A stretch of DNA of 64,000 nucleotides from Pratylenchus scribneri (Eukaryota > Nematoda > Chromadorea > Rhabditida > Pratylenchidae): NCBI GenBank assembly GCA_030063045.1, contig JAQSEB010000142.1, positions 1,426,001 to 1,490,000 of the forward strand, in the 5' to 3' direction. The notes beneath the pieces were generated by a model that did not search any database, was not told the origin of the DNA, and worked only from the letters and a program-made list of their open reading frames with translations. Each line of letters begins with the position of its first letter. The first letter of the stretch is position 1. The position numbers and the translations under genes are program-made. This document shows, piece by piece, positions 12,860 to 25,260 of this stretch.

Positions 12860-15800
12860 TTAAAAATTTTTTTTGACAAATATTTTCTCCTTTAGTTTTT
12901 TAATCTCATTTAAAATATCCCCTCTCAACTGTACCTCAAATTCGTCCGCTTCCTCGGCCTCATCCCCATCGCTGGGCGTTTGAATGTTCAGCCGATCCAT
13001 TTTGACCAAATGTTCAAGGGCAAATGGCTGATGCGGTGAATTAATCATTGTATTCGGCCTTTGTTGGGTTTGATGTTGACTGGAGGATGGGGCAGATGCC
13101 GAAAATGTGGTTGTTGCTGCCAAATCAGTGGAAGTAACTGTGGAGCATACCGAAATACTCCGAGATTGTTCACTGTAAAAATAAGTTGGAATGAATAATT
13201 TTTTGTTCAATTATTTTTATATTTTTAATATATATCACTATTAAATTCGAGATTATATCTGTTAATGTGAAAATTAATCCGACTTTTCTTTGGTATTTTG
13301 ATTTTGATGCTAAATACAATTTTGACCTTATTTAATTATTTTGCTAAGGCAATGTCAACATTAGCAATTTTGTGGACCTATCCTAATTCCCAATGGTAAA
13401 TGTACCAAAAAATGGGCATATATGGCATTCCTAACCAAGCTCATGAATTTTATTTAAAATAAGAATTATTTTTGAACTTATTAAGAGGCATAAGTTCCAA
13501 GGTGTATCTAACTTCTTATCTGTGATCAGTTTTGAATACCCCAAGCTCCAAGAAATATGACTCATCCATTTCCCCAGGGCCTAAATTAGATAATTTTGGC
13601 GGGATTCCGGGTAAGTTTTGGCCAACCCAAAGGACCCATTTTTAGGGAAACCATAGGATGGCTTTGGATGGTTCAAAATCTGAGGAAACTAATAAAGTCC
13701 GAAAGTACCGGTCCCATTAATATTGGTCAATTTGGCAATCAATTCTGAGGATTATAATTCCATCAAATTAATTCCATTCTCCTACCCTTGTTGCTGTTGA
13801 ATGCCAACATATTTGGCCACAAGCCTCTTCCCCTCTCTTTTCCATTTATTCAATTGTTGTTGGACTCGATCAAATTGGGACCAATTCCGTTGCCATCGTA
13901 AATACATTCGTTCCCAGAGTACCTGGAAAGTTCGTAAATAATTATAAACTATTGGCAAATTCTTTCTACTCACAATGCTTTGTGGCGCCACCGAAGGCCA
14001 AATCGGTTCCTGATCATACGGTTCGTAGAGGGAATTGAGAAAGACAGGCAATACAACCGGATGGTTCGCATATGACCAGAGAGAGACGGTGCGTTCCTTT
14101 GAAAGGATTGAAAAATTGTTATTTTTTATACTTATTTAATTTAATAAAATTTTGCGTAAAGACGAAAGAGTATAGAACATTTTGGCATTCCGGAAAGAAT
14201 AAAAACATTTGTTTGGCGAACATTTTCAGGAAAGAATAAAAACATTTTTTGGCGAACATTTTCCGGAAGGAATAAAAACATTTGCTTGGCGAACATTTTC
14301 CGGAAAGAATAAACACATTTTCCGGAAAGAATAAAAACATTTGTTTGGCGAACATTTTCAGGAAAGAATAAAAACATTTTTTGGCGAACATTTTCCGGAA
14401 GGAATAAAAACATTTGTTTGGCGAACATTTTCCGGAAAGAATAAACACATTTTCCGGAAAGAATAAAAACATTTGTTTGGCGAACATTTTCCGGAAGGAA
14501 TAAAAACATTTGCTTGGCGAACATTTTCCGGAAAGAATAAACACATTTTCCGGAAAGAATAAAAACATTTGTTTGGCGAACATTTTCAGGAAAGAATAAA
14601 AACATTTTTTGGCGAACATTTTCCGGAAGGAATAAAAACATTTGTTTGGCGAACATTTTCCGGAAAGAATAAACACATTTTCCGGAAAGAATAAAAACAT
14701 TTGTTTGGCGAACATTTTCTGGAAAGAATTTGTTTGGCGAACATTTTCCGGAAAGAATAAAAACATTTTTTTTTGGCGAACATTTTCCGGAAAGAATTTG
14801 TTTGGCGAACATTTTCCGGAAAGAATAAAAACATTTGCTTGGCGAACATTTTGTGGAAAGAATTTGTTTGGCGAACATTTTCCGGAAAGAATAAAAACAT
14901 TTGTTTGGCGAACATTTTCCGGAAAGAATAAAAACATTTGTTTGGCGAACATTTTCCGGAAAGAATAAAAACATTTGTTTGGCGAACATTTTCCGGAAAG
15001 AATAAAAACATTTTTTGGCGAACATTTTCCGGAAGGAATAAAAACATTTGTTTGGCGAACATTTTCCGGAAAGAATAAACACATTTTCCGGAAAGAATAA
15101 AAACATTTGTTTGGCGAACATTTTCCGGAAAGAATAAAAACATTTGTTTGGTGAACATTTTCCGGATAGGGAATTTTTACTAGGAGAGAAAAAAAGCAAA
15201 ACAATTTTTAATTTTTTTTTTCAAAAAATTGAAAATTTTTATAGAAATTTCCATTAAAAATTGAACTCACTTTGACGTCAAGCTTTCGCTTTTCCTCTTC
15301 CGAATTTCCCTGGAAAAAGAAAAATAAAATTAGATATTTTATAGATTAAATTTTACCAAAAATGTGCCAAATTCGGAGGCATATGCATGTTCAAAAAGGA
15401 AAATTAAAAATTGTTCGTTGAATTCAAGGCAAGATGGATATTGACGAATCAGCTGGAAAATGGACAAAAATAATAATAAATTTTTTAATTATATAATATA
15501 TATAGTTTTACATTTTTTAAAAATTTATTTTAATTTAAAATCAGAAAAACAAACAAAATAAACCACTATTTTACTTTTTTTGGGGCATTGAGGAAAAAGC
15601 TGGCAGATAGATTATATTCTTATCAACTCCCCCCAACGTTTTCCCCATTAACTCAGTTGGTCAGAGTGTAGTACTTATAATGCTAAAGCCCCGAGTTCGA
15701 GTCTCGGATGGGGAAGTTAATTTTTAGAAATGTTTTAAATTGGAAAAAATTAAATCTATAACATATTAATATTAATTTCTTTGTTATCCATTTTTTCTCT

Positions 15801-18800
15801 ATTCAACAGAAATTTTTATGCTTTCAAGTTGTAAAATAATTATCTAGTATTCTTGCAATATTTATGAAGTTTTTTAAGAAAATAAACCATTTTAAAATGT
15901 TTTCTATCCAATTATTGATTGTAAAAAATTATGGCTACCTGCCAAACGCAGTCAAGAAAGCAAAGGAAGACGGGTGATTCATGGGGTCCAGTCAAAGTGC
16001 CTGTTGCAAAGGCGGAATGGGCGTAGCGAAGTGTGAAGGGATGGCCAGCACCGGTCCATTCATGCTCGATCAATGATTGGAAACCGCGGATCTAAATGAG
16101 AAAATTAATTAAAATGTGAATAAAGTAAATAAATTAAAGAATAGTTCCCCAATTTTCGTTAATAAGGTGTTTCTAATTAATATTTTTAACTCAACTCTCA
16201 ATTCATTTTATTAATAAGGGATGGATTTTGGATATATTCATTATATGCAGCTTTTATTTTCAGGATTAATGGAAATAAAAATATTTGAAAAATAGCAATG
16301 TGCGCTGACCGTTCGAGCATCAGGGTCCAAAATGAGTTGTGCCAGTGAAGTGACCAACAAAGTTGAATCGGTTCCATCGCCTCCGTGGACAAGTACTGGC
16401 ACTTCTAAAAATAGAACAAATTGTATAAAGTAAAAAGATGCAAAAAATGGAAAACGTGAAGTTAAAATAGACTCGAAAATTTTAAGTAATTTGTATCGCT
16501 TTTTTCAATTTTTATTTAGGATTTGGGTGAAAAAAGAAAGTCAAAGTGGGAAAAGTGCATCCGAAAGAAAACAAAATAAAAGATTCATTTGGCATATTCA
16601 ATTTTTTCACTCCTACCTCTGTCAGTATCTTCCTTCATTTTATGCACCACTTGGGCCACTGTTGCAGCTCCCTTTAGCGTGTCCCCCACATATTGGAGCC
16701 AGCCGCAGTTGGCCAATCGACCTATGAATGAGGGCGAATTTTCGATGCAAGCTGAAAATGGTAAATAAATTTTTTGGCGTCATTTTTAACGAATTTATTT
16801 ATTAAAAAAAGGATTAAAATTTGTGCGATTCATAAACAGATTATATTTCGTTAATTTTTAGGGTAGCAAAGTAAGCTAATTAATTGACCAAAATAAATAG
16901 TACCAAGCGATTTTCTCTGAAATGAATATTCCCAATTTCTCAATGAGTACTAAATAAATTGTCTAAAAATGTTTCTTGTCCTTGTATCCAAGTTTATTTA
17001 TTTTCACCTACCATCAATCAATCTGGCTAATGATTCGTGCAATTCCCTAATTCTGGGCACATTTCCGTTATAATATTTCCACTGGGAATAGTACATTTGG
17101 CTTTCGCATCCGCCACCTTTAACAAAAATGGATTAAAAATATTATTTCAATTTTATTTTACCTTTTCCTCGACTGGTTTGTGCCAACAATTTTGGCCTCG
17201 TATCATAAATGAGCCCTTTGGAGAATTTGGAAAGCATCGCATTCAAAATGGTCTCATCCTCCTTGCATCGCCGATTTGTTGGACCAATCAGGGGTTGGCC
17301 ACTTCGATAGATGGTAGACTGTAGAAAATAAATATTAAAGGTAGTGATTTTCCTTTAGGCAATTTTAGAATGCCATAAGTACAAATTTGGCCTTTGGCTT
17401 CAATTTTGTCCAATAATTTAAACATTTATCAATGGGATAGATATAAATTTGTAAATGTTGGCATTGCTTTACAAAAATGTCTCTGCTTAGCTTCCAAAAT
17501 TACTGTAAAAAATATGAAAAATGGCCAGCAAGATTTTAGCGTTATAAAATGATTCCAAAACTTTTATTTATAAGAGAAATGTTTAATAAAAATATCATAA
17601 TACTCACCTTTGTCCGGTGATGATAGTAGGCGAGGACGGGGAAACGGCCTCCATGCCGGAATGTTGCCGAAATACGCAAATAATCGTCTCCAATGCCCTT
17701 CGGCACAATCAACTGCTCCGGATAGCTGGGACAGACCTGTCAGAAGGTGGGTTTATTATTTTAACTATATTTAAGTTCGGATTTTAAATTGCAAATCACT
17801 AATTATCTATTTATTTTAAAGACTTAATCATAAAATTTCTGGAGTTAAAGATTTATGGTTTTTATTGTAGTTTTTAATGGTTTCCCTCAAAAAATATATG
17901 AAAAATAGAAAAAAAGTCAAAAATGATTAAATTAAAATTGCTGAAATTTTAAAAAAAGCTAATAATCTAACTAATATTTGTTTTTAATTTAAATGTAAAT
18001 GTCGAATAAAAATTAAGGGATTTGGATTTTAAAAACTGACTTCAAAATTTTTGTTGACCGAAGTGATGCGAAATTTGTCGCCCGTAAGCAGTTGCAATTT
18101 TGAAAATTTTTCATCCAAACTGTAAGCCTCCCAGCCATTATCCAGCACTGTGAATGGACATCGATAATAGAAGGGATAATCGTGTTGGATTCCGCCTGCA
18201 ATTAATTATGGGAATTAATGGAAAAATAAGGCAATATTTTTAATGTATATTAATATTAATGGAATATTAAAATTAAATTTGTCCTTGTTTTATTATATTT
18301 TCCGGATAGTTTTAATTTGTTAGTGTTTTCATTTTCATTCATATTTTTTTAAGTTTTCACTCATAAAATTTTCATTAACGAAATTAATTTTAAAATTTAT
18401 ATTTGACTCACTCAAATTTGAAAGTGTCTCGATGGAACGGGCCACAGCCTGGCAATCGGTCAAATCATTCAGTTCAAAACAAATGTGCATGAAATTCTGT
18501 AAATGAGGAATTTTATAATGCCAAAAATTTCGTAATAAATGGAAAAATTTAGAGCTCAATTGGTGGGTGTACGCTTTTAATTAATGAATGGATGAATCGA
18601 ATATTTTTTAAATGTTTTTGTCATCTACTATACTGCCTGGTGCCTGCTAACCATGAAATATATATTTTAAATTAGTTGAATTGGTAGAATTAGTCTGAAA
18701 ACCGTTAAATAAAGATTTGGCTAAACTTTTTTGAGCATGCCAATTCTTACCAACCAAAATCCTAAATGAAATTATATCATGGTATAGCTATTAGTTATAA

Positions 18801-19768
18801 ACTTGTTATTTAATTTGCCTATTTATCCAATCGATTCATAAAATGAAAATAACAGAATAGGATTTTTTATGTTCTCCCTCATTTTGTCCAAATTTACCTT
18901 GCATTTGAGACGAAGGAATGCGCCCTGTTTTGTGTTTGTTGGATCACGGCTGATTGGCTCTACCAAAACTCGATCCACAGCTCGATGAAGTAACTGTAAA
19001 TTTGTGAAAAGAAAATTTAGAAATTTTTTAAATTCAATTTTTTATCATTTCGGTGATTTTTATTGATTTTATAATTTTATTGTGAAATCTTGTTTATCAT
19101 CTTTTAAAAAAAATTATACCTAATTCTAATTGATTTCTTGCTTAAAATGAAGTTGTAACAAGTTCAGTTTTATTGGAAAAAATTGTGGACCCAATGCCCA
19201 ATGGGGCAAGAACCTGCGACAATCCAGACTATTGATTGAGACTGGATGTTTTATCGATCAGGCTAATGGGGCTCCGTTGGATTAGTGTGTCATTTATTTT
19301 AATAATTTATTTTTAATTTTAGTCAAAATTTGCGAAAGATAAAAATTCGAAAATAATAAGCGAAATCCATATTTCAAAAATAAAAACGAACCCAAAATTC
19401 CTGATTATCTGGTTTCGAATTTGTGCTTCCCGCCGAAGAATTATTTTTGTCATTTGAGGTCCCATTCGAAGCAATTGTGGTTGGACTTTGTGGATTGGAT
19501 GCCTGATGATGGATGGCAGGAGAGAAAATCAAATGGTGGCCAATCAATGCCAATGAACCTTTTTGCGGTGGCCTTGGTCCTGAAAATATTATTTGAAATT
19601 TAAAATTTATAGGCACAGCCCAAAATTTCGAGGTTAATTTTGGATTCTAAACATAAATTTGGCCTAATTTCAGCTATACTTGGCTATGATAAAAATTTTA
19701 ATTTGCAAACCTTCACAAAGGAAAACATCATTGACTCGGCATTTCTCGATGGCCTCGGACAATTCCAT
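12860..19768 (-). CDS. mtm-9: Myotubularin-related pseudophosphatase, MTMR9 type (16 exons, 687 aa)
   Basis: Exons: 19768-19711, 19579-19392, 18993-18898, 18496-18412, 18195-18041, 17736-17608, 17318-17162, 17116-17012, 16751-16617, 16404-16310, 16091-15939, 15452-15357, 15309-15271, 14096-13974, 13922-13786, 13172-12860. Every junction keeps phase. In order: a PH-GRAM start (MELSEAIEKCRVNDVFL), the myotubularin core (ATFRHGGRFPVLAYYHHRTK, SGQPLIGPTNRRCKEDE), the catalytic loop, and TIRGFQSLIEHEWTGAGHPF with FLCFLDCVWQ. Active myotubularins have a CX5R loop; here the site reads VLVHGGDGTDSTLLVTSLAQ, without Cys or Arg, as in MTMR9. Known MTMR9 proteins bind and stimulate active 3-phosphoinositide phosphatases (MTMR6/8). 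Residues after about 545 form a Ser/Thr-rich stretch and a C-terminal coiled coil. Introns hold a tRNA gene and a 37-bp minisatellite. Confidence 0.93.
14190..15165. repeat. Minisatellite, 37-bp unit with 22-bp short form, in an mtm-9 intron
   Basis: Units of gaataaaaacatttgtttgg followed by cgaacattttccggaaa repeat about 28 times, mixed with shorter units (gaataaacacattttccgga). Blocks of several units are themselves repeated. The array lies in the 1.17-kb intron between mtm-9 exons 13 and 14. It opens long frames on both strands, which are by-products of the period and are not annotated as genes. Confidence 0.95.
15642..15715 (+). tRNA. tRNA-Ile, anticodon UAU
   Basis: Full cloverleaf. The 7-bp acceptor stem pairs TCCCCAT (15642-15648) with ATGGGGA (15708-15714), with discriminator A at 15715. 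The D stem is ACTC/GAGT. The anticodon stem is TAGTA/TGCTA around loop CTTATAA, anticodon TAT at 15676-15678. The T stem is CCGAG/CTCGG with loop TTCGAGT. No intron and no encoded CCA. It sits on the plus strand inside an intron of mtm-9 (minus), between exons 12 and 11. Confidence 0.93.
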
Positions 19769-20159
19769 ATCCCTTCTCTAATTGGCAGTAAATTTAAGGG
19801 ATATTCAATAAGCCACCAAAATGTGTCAACTTGGGTTCTTTTTTTCCTATAAAAATCATTAATAAATTGAAATTTAAAATATTATAAATGAATAAATGGA
19901 ATATGTTTCCACATATAAATGAGCAAATAAATATAAGAAAATAATCAATAATTATTCACTAATTTTTTAAGTTGGAATTTTCGTAAAGGATAAAACAAAG
20001 TAAATAAAAACAAAACAAAAATTGTTTGGGAATTTGGCGACCTTCTTTTAAAGAAGGAAATTTCGACAAAATAAATTTTATTGGATGCACAGAAATAAAT
20101 TCGTTCAATTCTTCACATTTTTTGTTGCTTTCATCACTGATGCATCTTCGTCATCTCAA

Positions 20160-23100
20160 TTAACAAATTTGGGGGCACGGCAATTGTGGTGGCATTGGAC
20201 TCTGCAAAAAATGGAGGAAATGTATAAAAGGTCGAAAAGAATTGGGAAGAGAAACAAAGAAATTTTGGAAGAGCCCCGGCGGGGAACAAAAGACCGTTTA
20301 CGTAGCCCTAAAATGACTTAAAGGAAAAGGAAGGATAAATTTGGGGGGCTGCCTCACCCAAATGGCTTATTTTTGCACTAATTGGAAATTATTTCTCTTA
20401 GTAAAATTTCAAAATGACATAGTTATAGTAATTTTGGATTTTAAACAGGAAATATCAATTTTTTGGGTATATTTTTTATCATTTTTGTATATTAAAAATT
20501 TAAAACTTTCAAATTTTAAATTTTTCTACCTTATTCGAATTGTTATTTTGCTCATCCATTGTGCCCATTTGTTCGGATTTTGTCTCGTCCAATTCTTTTT
20601 CCTCTCTTTCTTCTCCATTTCCATCGGCATTAATCATCATTTTGGCTGTTGGCGAGGATTTTGTGTTGGAAATGTCAATGTTCATCGTCGCCGATGATGA
20701 TGTTGATGTTTTGAGCGCATTGAATGGATTTACTTGAGCCCATTTACTGTAAATTTTAATTTTTTAATGATTTTTAATTTTTAATCTATTCATAATTTTT
20801 GCCAAAATTCTCCTCTATAGTTTAGAAAAATTTAAAGTATATTAAATGGTTTAAACCGATTTAGGTTTTTGGTTCAAATCTAAGTTAGAATTGGTTAATC
20901 TAACCAAAAAATAATGCACCTTAAGGAGGGAGATCTTTTGATTGGATATGAGGTTTGTGAGTTTGGATAAGAGAAAAAAGCTAATAATTTTTTTGGCATT
21001 TTTAATAGTTTTTTTCGATAATTTTAATGATTTTTTGGGGAGAATTAAATATTTTCTGTTTAAAAATACTAAAAAATTGTGCAGTAAATCTGCCATTCAA
21101 GAAGAGAATCTACCTCAAAAATATTCAACCCCAAATATTTGAACTCACCTAAATTTATTGCCATTATTGTTGTTTATTGTAGTTGTCCCAATGGACGTTT
21201 CCTCCTTTCTCGCCTTCTTCATAGTTGGCAATGGTGGCATTTGACTGGCCAAAGGTTGTCGAGTGGCAAATGTGAATCGAGGCTTCATCATTGCTTCTTC
21301 TTCATTTTCATTTGGTGTCAATTTGAGGGCATTTCTAACCCAATCGCAACCAGCCCCAAAGGAACGACCACTTCCTCCACTCACACACAAATGATTGGCA
21401 GCTGAGGCTGAAAGAAGAAGTGGGAAATACATGTTTGTTCAAAATTGCATTGTTATTTGTTATTACATTATTTAAAAAAATGTCTAAAAAATATATCAAG
21501 TATGAACTGTGGTCTCAATTTTATTCATAATTATCACAATTTTGGTAAGCCCAATCCAATGCCAACATTTACCATTGGGATTAATTTAAATTTGTAAATG
21601 TTGGCACTATCTGATCTGAACAAATGGCTAGATAAGCAATTAAATAATTAAATAAGGGAATATTTTCAATCCAAAATTAACCTAGAAAATTTTTGAAATT
21701 CTAATGCCCTTCGTATTAGGAAAACTCCGATTAATTTATTTGGAAAAAATTTTGGTCTATCATTTATTTGCTGAATATTCTATTCACTTTACCTCGATAA
21801 GGCATTTTTCTGGTTGCCATTCTATTGTTATCGTTGTTGTTTTGGTTCGAATTGAAGAGTCCACTTTTGTATGGAGATTGGCGTTGAAAGAGGGAAATGA
21901 ATGAGCCATCACGGCTGGTTGTGGCCGTCGGCGTGGATGTGGACAATGCTGCTGAATTTTAATGAATTTATATTTATGTTAGGGGAAAAGTTTAATAAAT
22001 AATAAAATATGAATATCTTATTTTCATTATTAGCATCAAATTGGCGAATAAAAAGGAAAAAAATCCTTGAAGTATAATAATCTTTTTTTGATGTTTTATT
22101 GGACTAATTTTAACAAATTTTTTAAGGAAGAAAACTATTAAAAAATGGCAATCAAATACCAAAAATCACTAATCATTAAACCAAGCAATAAATTATTTTA
22201 AATATTCCCGAAAACTATTTATTTTTGGGATCTAAAAAATTCGAGTCTTTTTTATAATTTACATTTCTGAAGTAAAATTGTATTTAAAATTGTAAATATT
22301 TATAGAAAAATAAAAATTTGTATTTAATTTTTTAACTTACCACCATAGGCCGTTTTCTCTTCTCCTGCGTGCCACCAATCCCTGCTGCCCATCATTTTTG
22401 CATGTTCCTGTTGTTCATATTCCACCAATTTGTCGGCATTTTCCCTCATCATCATTAAACTCCTTTTTCCCCTTTTCATCATGCTCGCTGCCATCATTTC
22501 CCCAATGGCAATTTTTCTTCGTTTTTCGCCCAATTTCTGGCCAAATTCTTTGTTTCCCTTTTCTTCATCGTTCTCAGTTTCGGCCAATTCTTTGTTAGTC
22601 ATCATTTCCTCTTCATCAGCTGCCATTGTCGATGGACTCGGTGTCAACAATCCGGCCTCAATCAACTGTTCACGTTCTAATTGTTCCTGGATTCGTTGTT
22701 GGCGCAATTTGAGTCGATCTTCACGGGACTAAAAATTAAGAATATTAAAATTGTTAATAAAAATAAGCTCCTTTCGTTTAAAAAATTTATTGCAACTTTC
22801 TGTAATTTTGCAATCCAATTTTTCGATAAAAATTCTTAAAAATAGCATTTTGAAAGTGAGAAAGATATAATTTTCTATACACAATTTATAAACGTAAATG
22901 GCTTGTAAAATTACAAATAAACTATGGGCAAAAATAGCATATCATATTTTTTTTTCCGTTAAAAGAGCTTCGAATGAAAAATATAGCATAATTTTTCTAT
23001 ATAATTTGGCTAATATAAGTTTGAAATTTGGAAGCAAAAACTGCAAAAATATTAGAGCCATATTTTTTATGAGTTTATTCTATTAGATTTGAGTTAGAAT

Positions 23101-23961
23101 TATATTAAAATTTTGGCTGTGGAATTAACCCATAAATTTTTGAGAGCTGCTGAAATTTCGAAAATAATTTTTTATTCGAATATCATTCCCCTTTTTCCTG
23201 TGTTAATAAACCGACCATTGTGGGTGTTTGGATTTCGCTGTCGGTGAGTCGTCGATGTTCCCGCAAAAATTCTTCCTGATCCATTTCCAGCCGTCTCCTC
23301 TCAGCCATAATGGCCGAATGCCTTCGCTGTCTTTGCTCTTCCATAACTCGTCGATTTTCCAACATTTTTGCAATTCGACTGCTTTGACGTGCCGGAGACA
23401 AACTCTTCTTGGCCTGTTCAGCCGCCTTTCGAAGACGCTGCAAAAAGATTGTAAGAGTAATTTAATTATTTAAATAAAAAAAATTCTAAAATGTTCTAAT
23501 ATAAATTTAGATTGAGCGTAAAAAAATTCTATTAACCTAAGGAATAAATTATTAATAACTTGATTTTCAAGGTTAGAATTTTTTTTCGAAATTCAAAAAA
23601 GTAAATTCATTTAGCCATAAATTAATAAAAAAAATCCGAAAAATAGTCAAAATATTTTCCCACCTCTTCCTCGATGGCCTTCACTTGTTGAGCGCATTGT
23701 TCCAATTTTTCAATGAATTCACTGCTTTCATCGGCATTCTTTTGTTGGCTTTTGTAGGCGGCAATGAGTGCAGTAAAATGTTCGGCACATTTGCAAACAA
23801 CTCGAAGTCGATGCCCAGTGAACAGTCCAAAATATGTTTCATCCAAATGTTGTTGGGTAATTCTGCGAAGAAATTGGGTAGCCAAAATGAATTCATTTCT
23901 TTTATTGGCAAATTGTTTGCAGGTGACATTATAATTTTTATGCAGTGAGATTGTGCCTTTC
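20160..23961 (-). CDS. Unrecognised coiled-coil and low-complexity protein, 5' end unresolved
   Basis: Seven phase-consistent exons: 23961-23664, 23437-23216, 22728-22341, 21951-21793, 21407-21149, 20746-20530, 20201-20160 (stop), about 528 residues. The first gives a globular-looking stretch (QQHLDETYFGLFTGHRLRVV) and a helix. The second and third are strongly helical and basic (ENRRVMEEQRQRRHSAIMAE). The last exons are Ser/Thr/Asn-rich (STSTPTATTSRDG, TTTINNNNGNKF). I do not recognise the family. The first exon follows acceptor atctctag and needs 2 nt from an upstream exon I could not find. Just upstream, a frame starting MSTAQAQPKPSSASSQ (24055) would join only with a frameshift. Part of the 5' region is duplicated near 63.7-64.0 kb. 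Confidence 0.6.
21551..21612. repeat. Short palindrome (TGCCAACATTTAC arms)
   Basis: Perfect 13-bp inverted arms TGCCAACATTTAC and GTAAATGTTGGCA are separated by about 25 bp, in an intron of the gene at 20160-23961. A degenerate relative with the same right arm lies at about 17415-17470 in an mtm-9 intron. Probably a small dispersed element. Confidence 0.5.
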
Positions 23962-24532
23962 CTAGAGATTTAGAGAAAAATGATGAAATTAGGAAGGAAG
24001 GATTCGACTGTGAGGATGCGCTTGAAGGTTTTGGCTGTGCTTGTGCTGTGCTCATAGCTCATAATCAGCGCTGTTTATTATTAAAATTGATCGGGATGAT
24101 GTTTCGGGTTTTTATAAAAATGCTCATAATAATTTCAACATCAAAAAATAACTAGAGACAATAGGAATTTTGCTGCACGTTTTATTTTAAATATAATTTT
24201 ATGATTAAAATTTCCTTCCTCGCAATGCAAAAATAAACAAAATTGGTCAAAAACAAACGTTAAAATGATATAAGTAATCCAATAGCATTCACATTATTTT
24301 ATGTGTTTTCTCACCAATCCAATACATGAACAGATTAAAAACCTGAAAAAAAACAAGTCATTTAATCAGCTATATTTTTTCTTATAAATCCGATCCGAAA
24401 AGTTCAAATTGAATCATTAAAAATCTGATCTAATTTTTCACCCATCCATAATTATATCATTTAATCCATTTTTATCCCAGAAGAATTTCTTTAGCGATTT
24501 TAACTTCAAATTATTCATTCAAATTAACAACA

Positions 24533-24920
24533 TTGCTAACCAAATTTGATCTGAAGGCTGTCAAAGAGAATGAAGATAAGATAAAGCGAAAGATAGCCGA
24601 AAAAGAGAGGAAGGAAGCCGAGAAAGAGAAGAAGGAAGCCGAGAAACGGAAGGAGATGCTCGAAATGCTTCGGCACTCGAAAGAAATAACGGATTTTGAT
24701 GAAATGGCTGTGGGTCTTGTGGGAAAGCTGGGACGGGACCAACAGTTTTGAAGGTTTGTCTTAATAATTATATATTAATTTTATTAACAAAAAAAATTTG
24801 CTTAGATAATTGTATTTTTGATTTACGCATTTAAAGTGAAAAATATTTTACAAATTAAATTCAATGACCTTGACAATCGCTTTTTTATACAGTCTAATTT
24901 TTTAGGCCATTTTGCCATGA
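24533..24920 (+). pseudogene. Remnant of the GTPase gene family without the GTPase domain
   Basis: Sequence from 24505 (attattcattcaaattaaca, then cattgctaaccaaatttgat) is nearly identical to the leaders of both GTPase genes at 56.6 and 63.2 kb. There the leader runs into the P-loop exon; here it runs into a highly charged helix (KERKEAEKEKKEAEKRKEML) like the tail that follows EVSA in the GTPases. A donor at 24709 (GCT|gtgggt) could join a 5-codon final exon at 24906-24920 that matches the position of the GTPase genes' last exon. Without splicing the frame ends in TGA at 24751. No ATG opens the frame (it begins TTG), so expression is doubtful. Best read as a copy whose GTPase domain was lost. 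Confidence 0.55.
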
Positions 24921-25260
24921 TTTGATTACAAAGAATTATTTGCATTGTTTGGAGAATGGCTTTCTAATTTGTTTTTTGTGCGGAATGGACGATGGCGGAT
25001 GAATATAATCTCACTCAACAAAAATCCCCCTCTAATTTATTCCATATTTTGTATTCCCAAACAATGATTTTATAAATCTCGGACATTTTTTTGTTTTGCC
25101 ATCAAACTCAAACCTAATTTTTGATCATTTATTTGATCCATTCTTTGCATTTTTTATATGCCTTCTTCGATTATTTATTTTTCATTCAATAAACGATGTT
25201 CTCTCAACAAATTTCACTGCATTTAAAATTTACCAGCAGCAATCATTTTTATTATAAAAT
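24880..25260 (+). repeat. Shared 3' flank of the GTPase units (copy 1)
   Basis: From ttgtttggagaatggctttc to ttaccagcagcaatcatttt this stretch matches, in reverse complement, 57640-57290 and 54430-54070. In each place it lies just downstream of a GTPase-family unit, so the whole unit including its 3' flank was duplicated. No coding frame is seen. Confidence 0.8.

Noticed and set aside
14119..15204. Long minus-strand frames (190-361 codons) of FPENVRQTNVFI-type repeats
   Set aside because: They lie within a 37-bp minisatellite inside an mtm-9 intron; several frames on both strands are open because of the repeat.
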